A DNA stretch of 64,000 nucleotides, taken from assembly GCF_018403245.1 (NCBI RefSeq), contig NZ_BOSH01000009.1:165254-229253 (forward strand), written 5' to 3'. A program made the translations under genes and the position numbers. The DNA comes from Paenibacillus sp. J2TS4. Its GTDB lineage: Bacteria; Bacillota; Bacilli; Paenibacillales; NBRC-103111. This document shows, piece by piece, positions 60,363 to 64,000 of this stretch. The first letter of the stretch is position 1. Each line of letters starts with the position of its first letter. Below the pieces are notes generated by a model, which saw nothing but the letters and a program-made list of their open reading frames with translations, had not been told where the DNA came from and did not search any database.

Positions 60363-60423
60363 GATTTATTAAAGTAATGATTTAATAGTAACTAGGCTTG
60401 TTATTTCAGGGAGGTAAAGAAAC

Positions 60424-61542
60424 ATGCGGTTGAATTATAAATCATCATTCATTATGATTGCTATATTGGTCATCTCTTTGTTGACCGGTTGCGGGGCTGG
60501 AGGTTCTGGAGGTGCGCAGAGCGATGGAACACCGACACCGACTCCTGAGTCTGCCGGCACTTCCCAGCCGGAAGCCAACGGTAAAACCGGTGGAGAAGTC
60601 AACATATATACAGCTCGCCATTATGATGTGGATGCTGAGTTGTACGCCAAATTTACAGAACAAACCGGAATCAAGGTTAACGTCGTAGAAGGCAAGGCTC
60701 CGGAGTTGATTGAACGTATAAAGCGTGAAGGGGCAAGCACGCCGGCCGACTTATTCATAACCGTTGACGGAGGCATACTGAATACGGCGAAAACCGCCGA
60801 GCTGCTGCAGCCCGTTCAATCGAGTGTCGTGGACGCTCAAGTCCCCTCTGATTTACGGGATAAGGACAGTCACTGGATCGGTTTATCCACCCGGGCGCGT
60901 GTTATTGTCTATGCCAAGGATCGGATAGATCCAGCCGAGCTCTCCACCTATGAAGATTTGGCTGAAGACAAGTGGAAGGGCAAGCTTCTAACCCGCTCCT
61001 CCACCAGCCTGTATAACCAATCCTTGCTGGCTTCGCTCATTGCCATCAATGGGGAGCAGGAAGCGGAAGCCTGGGCTAGCGGAATTGCCGCTAATCTGGC
61101 TCGCGACCCGGAAGGCGGAGACCGCGATCAGGCTAAAGCTATCGTAGCCGGTGTAGGCGATGTCGCTATCATGAATTCGTACTACGTAGGCCACATGTCG
61201 GTTTCCGATGATCCGGAGGAGGTCAAGGTGGCCAACAGTGTCGGCGTCTTCTTCCCCAATCAGGATACGACAGGAACGCACCTGAACATAAGCGGTGCCG
61301 GCTTGATTAAACATAGCAAGAACAAAGATAATGCCATTAAACTGATTGAATATTTGACCGCTCCTGAAGCACAGGCTGTTATCTCTAAGTCCAATTTCGA
61401 GTTCCCGGTAAACAAGGAAGCCGAGATGCCGGAATTGCTCAAGAGCTGGGGAGAATTTAAGCATCAGGGGATCGACTTCGCCGCTTATGGCGAGTTTAAT
61501 CCAAAGGCGGTGGAAATCGCCAACAAGGTGGGCTGGAAATAA
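60424..61542 (+). CDS. Ferric iron ABC transporter substrate-binding lipoprotein
   Basis: 372 residues. The lipoprotein signal ends at ISLLTGCGAGGSGG. A Thr/Pro/Ser-rich spacer follows, then an FbpA/FutA-type fold with EVNIYTARHYDVDAELYAKF, VNVVEGKAPELIERIKREG and the Tyr pair in AIMNSYYVGHMSV that binds iron. It ends with SNFEFPVNKEAE and FAAYGEFNPKAVEIANKVGW. ATG at 60424 follows GGGAGGTAAAGAAAC. First gene of a three-gene operon with permease and ATPase, under two Fur boxes. Confidence 0.93.
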   Translation: MRLNYKSSFIMIAILVISLLTGCGAGGSGGAQSDGTPTPTPESAGTSQPEANGKTGGEVNIYTARHYDVDAELYAKFTEQTGIKVNVVEGKAPELIERIKREGASTPADLFITVDGGILNTAKTAELLQPVQSSVVDAQVPSDLRDKDSHWIGLSTRARVIVYAKDRIDPAELSTYEDLAEDKWKGKLLTRSSTSLYNQSLLASLIAINGEQEAEAWASGIAANLARDPEGGDRDQAKAIVAGVGDVAIMNSYYVGHMSVSDDPEEVKVANSVGVFFPNQDTTGTHLNISGAGLIKHSKNKDNAIKLIEYLTAPEAQAVISKSNFEFPVNKEAEMPELLKSWGEFKHQGIDFAAYGEFNPKAVEIANKVGWK

Positions 61543-61545
61543 TAG

Positions 61546-63198
61546 ATGAAGATAAGAATACTCCTACGCAACATCAGGAGGCACACAAACGGATGGCTTA
61601 TTACAAGCCTGATCGGGGCAGCAGTCATTCTGCTGCCCATCGTTTATGTGCTGTCCGGACTGATTCAACCGGCTAATGAGAATTGGAATAATGTAACCCA
61701 ATATCTGCTTAAAGATTATATTATCGGCTCTGCGAAGCTAGTGCTTTTTACTGGCTTTTTTGCTACTTTAATCGGAGTAGTTTTGGCCTGGCTTGTAGTC
61801 GGATATACCTTTCCGCTCAGAAGGTTCTTCCGATGGGCGCTAATGCTGCCGCTCGCTGTTCCTCCTTATATTGCTGCTTTTACTTATGCTACTATGACAA
61901 GCTATACCGGGACTATTCAAGCAACGCTGCGCAACCAATTCGATATTAATCTAGCTCCCGGTATGATAGAAATCATGTCTACCCGTGGCGCTGTTTTTAT
62001 AATGACGCTATTTTTATTTCCCTATGTTTTCATGATTTCTCGCACATTTCTTGAGAAGCAGAGCGCATCTTATATCGAGAATGCCATGTTGCTCGGGCAC
62101 AAGCGATTCTCGCTTTTCTTTCGGGTCGTGCTGCCGATTTCCCGCCCGGCCATTATAGCCGGTGGAATGCTGGTCGTATTTGAAGTGTTAAGTGACTATG
62201 GAGTAGCCAGTTATTTTGGGGTTCAGACGTTGTCCACCGCTATTTTTCAAACCTGGTTCGGAATGTACGATGTGGATTCAGCCATTAAGCTGGCCGCGTG
62301 GCTAATGATCGTTATTATTGGAATATTTGCCATTGAACGGTTTCTGCGGCGCAATCGCAAGTTTAATTCCACCACAAGCCAGAGCCGGCCCCTCAATCCC
62401 CGGCCTTTGAAGGGATTCGCGGCGCTAGGCGCCACCTTGCTGTGCTCCATCGTCTTTCTTCTTTCCTTTCTCATACCTGTGGTCCAGATTATAGTGTGGA
62501 CAACGTGGACTTACCGAAAAGTATGGAGATCGGATTTTATGGATTTAATGATGAACAGCTTGACGGGTGCGTTAATAGGGACCTGTATCATCATTGTGAT
62601 CGCTCTTCTGGCAGCGCGAACATCGCGAACGATTTCCTCATCGCTAGGCTATGCCATTTCCAGACTCATGACGGCTGGCTATGCTATACCGGGGGCGATT
62701 ATTGCGATCGGCGTGCTGGCTATATTTATCGCACTCGACCGCCAGTTATCTCCATTCTATGCTTGGTTAGGCAAAGGAGAAGGTGTTCTTATCCTCAGTC
62801 TGTCTCTCTCTATGCTGGTTACCGGATATATCATTCGATTCATGGCGACCGGGTATAATGCCATCGAGTCAGGGTACGAGAAAATCCCCCGTACCTACTC
62901 GGAAGCTTCGAGAATGCTTGGACGAAGCTCCACCAGCACCTTTTTCAAAATCGAGCTTCCGCTCTTGAAGGGGGCTGTATTTACGGGGTTCGTTCTTACA
63001 TTTGTAGAAATCGTCAAAGAACTGCCCTTAACCTTGCTGCTCCGTCCATTCAATTTTGACACGTTAGCTACACGGACCTATCAATATGCGATGGATGAAC
63101 GTATTTTTGAAGCGGCTTTGCCGTCGTTGCTGCTGATCGGAATCAGTCTGATTTCCGTGCTGTTCATCCTGATGCTTGAAAAGGAGAAGAGGACATGA
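61546..63198 (+). CDS. Ferric iron ABC transporter permease
   Basis: 550 residues, a fused double permease (FbpB type) with about twelve helices. Each half carries an EAA loop, seen as ASYIENAMLLGHKRFSLFFR with VVLPISRPAIIAGGMLVVFE in the first half. The second half has RTYSEASRMLGRSSTSTFFK with IELPLLKGAVFTGFVLTFVE. It starts three bases after the binding protein stop and overlaps the ATPase start by four bases, so all three are cotranscribed. Confidence 0.94.
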   Translation: MKIRILLRNIRRHTNGWLITSLIGAAVILLPIVYVLSGLIQPANENWNNVTQYLLKDYIIGSAKLVLFTGFFATLIGVVLAWLVVGYTFPLRRFFRWALMLPLAVPPYIAAFTYATMTSYTGTIQATLRNQFDINLAPGMIEIMSTRGAVFIMTLFLFPYVFMISRTFLEKQSASYIENAMLLGHKRFSLFFRVVLPISRPAIIAGGMLVVFEVLSDYGVASYFGVQTLSTAIFQTWFGMYDVDSAIKLAAWLMIVIIGIFAIERFLRRNRKFNSTTSQSRPLNPRPLKGFAALGATLLCSIVFLLSFLIPVVQIIVWTTWTYRKVWRSDFMDLMMNSLTGALIGTCIIIVIALLAARTSRTISSSLGYAISRLMTAGYAIPGAIIAIGVLAIFIALDRQLSPFYAWLGKGEGVLILSLSLSMLVTGYIIRFMATGYNAIESGYEKIPRTYSEASRMLGRSSTSTFFKIELPLLKGAVFTGFVLTFVEIVKELPLTLLLRPFNFDTLATRTYQYAMDERIFEAALPSLLLIGISLISVLFILMLEKEKRT

Positions 63199-63833
63199 CG
63201 TATGTTGAGGTAGAAAAGATTTCGTTCCGTTATGCCAGAAGACAGCCTCGGATCATCGATAAGTTATCCTTCACCATGCGTAAAGGAGAAATAGTCGGGA
63301 TTCTGGGACCGAGCGGCAGCGGTAAAAGCACCCTTCTCCGATTGGTAGCCGGACTGGAGGTCCCTGAAGAGGGCAGCATAGCTATAGAGGGACGCATCAT
63401 CGTGGACGAACGAACCTGTCTGGACGCGGAAAAGCGCGGTGTGGGCATGGTGTTTCAAGACTATGCGCTCTTCCCCCATCTGAACACGGCCGACAATATT
63501 GCCTTTGGACTGCACAAGCTTAAACGTGCAGATCGAAATCAACGCTTACGCGAAATGCTGGAGCTGGTACAGCTTACGGATTATGCCCAAAGATATCCTC
63601 ACGAGCTCAGCGGAGGACAGCAGCAGCGTGTCGCCTTGGCGCGAGCGCTTGCCCCGCAGCCGTCTATTCTGTTGATGGACGAGCCATTCAGCAACCTGGA
63701 CGCTAATCTGAAATCCTCCATTCGCAGCGAGCTGCGTCAGATTCTGAGCAAGGCGGGCATGACCTGTCTCTTTGTTTCTCACGATCAAGCGGACATCGAA
63801 GCCATCTGTGATCGCTCCATAAGTATCGTTTAG
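63195..63833 (+). CDS. Ferric iron ABC transporter ATPase, short
   Basis: 212 residues. Walker A GILGPSGSGKSTLLRLVAGL, Q-loop GMVFQDYALFPHLNTADNIA, signature HELSGGQQQRVALARALAPQ, Walker B LLMDEPFSNLDANLKSSIRS and H-loop LFVSHDQADIEAICDRSI are all present. The protein stops at DRSISIV, where family members normally continue with a ...GTPxEIY segment and often a C-terminal regulatory domain. It could still work as an ATPase, or it may have been cut short by the event that brought in the DNA just downstream. Confidence 0.88.
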   Translation: MTYVEVEKISFRYARRQPRIIDKLSFTMRKGEIVGILGPSGSGKSTLLRLVAGLEVPEEGSIAIEGRIIVDERTCLDAEKRGVGMVFQDYALFPHLNTADNIAFGLHKLKRADRNQRLREMLELVQLTDYAQRYPHELSGGQQQRVALARALAPQPSILLMDEPFSNLDANLKSSIRSELRQILSKAGMTCLFVSHDQADIEAICDRSISIV

Positions 63834-64000
63834 AGCGTTGGGCCTGTCCTCCTGCTCCTCTCTTGCTCCTCTCTGTCAAACGTCTGTGAAAATGTCACCT
63901 TATCTGTGCTATGAAAATGTCACTTTTTTTGAAGGAGGCCACTCTTACCAGTAGGCCTCTGAATAACTGTTATGCTGTGAATACATAGCGTCTTGGAATG
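63834..64000. other. End of window: repeat-bearing DNA, possible insertion sequence edge
   Basis: After the ATPase stop, TGAAAATGTCAC occurs at 63887-63898 and again at 63912-63923. A T-tract and GAAGGAGG follow. Repeated short sites like these occur at the ends of IS21-type elements. No transposase is within the window, so this is a tentative reading. Confidence 0.3.

Overview
The window looks like a chromosomal segment of a spore-forming, low-to-mid GC Firmicute, most likely Paenibacillus or a close relative. The grounds are a ger-type germinant receptor operon with a sigma-G-like promoter, an isoleucine T-box leader, GlpP-type control of glpD, bacilliredoxin, EcsAB, UPF0154 and DUF3905 proteins, and QueG with a HEAT-like tail. 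I see no rRNA, tRNA, CRISPR array, prophage or plasmid module. Nearly everything is ordinary core or near-core genome. The most interesting signals are in regulatory DNA, repeats and decaying genes.

Layout. 0.1-6 kb (minus strand): methyl-accepting chemotaxis protein, a WYL-regulator remnant, UV-damage endonuclease UvsE, a DUF2584-like protein, D-Ala-D-Ala ligase and an Amidase_6 protein. 6.3-10 kb: aconitase (+) faces an IclR-family regulator (-), and both promoters carry nearly the same TTTCA-N5-TGAAA palindrome just after the predicted start of transcription. 10-17 kb: a DUF2935-SOD fusion, folE, UPF0154, ogt, queG, signal peptidase I, a DUF402 protein, a GNAT and sodA. 17.5-24.9 kb: an ABC exporter pair, mutY, an AraC regulator and a small membrane protein. 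24.9-29.1 kb: germinant receptor operon gerA-gerC-(small two-helix gene)-gerB.

29.3-33.4 kb: proline catabolism. A PAS/AAA/Fis regulator with degenerate ATPase motifs diverges from proline dehydrogenase and P5C dehydrogenase. 33.5-37.5 kb: glpP-glpD-glpK with an attenuator in the glpD leader. 38-44.6 kb: Gfo/Idh oxidoreductase, lipoprotein cytochrome c, acpS, nadE, CpsB-type phosphatase, bacilliredoxin, a DUF3905 gene preceded by a 43-residue gene, and a HI0933-family flavoprotein. 44.6-45.7 kb: a collapsed MFS transporter gene and a tandem array of TTGTACGA-type hairpins. 45.7-49.4 kb: chromate transporter, CopC-CopD fusion and a zinc-ribbon protein.

49.8-55.6 kb: T-box(Ile) leader, then ilvA, ileS (type 2) and a PemK/MazF-like solitary gene. 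55.6-60 kb: a hypothetical gene, ecsA-ecsB, pitA and a zinc-ribbon membrane peptide. 60.2-63.9 kb: a Fur-box-controlled ferric iron ABC importer whose ATPase gene ends early, followed by short direct repeats that may be the edge of an insertion sequence.

CDS starts were moved to the internal ATG with the best Shine-Dalgarno sequence where this was clear. All family assignments rest on motif recognition by eye. No database search was run.
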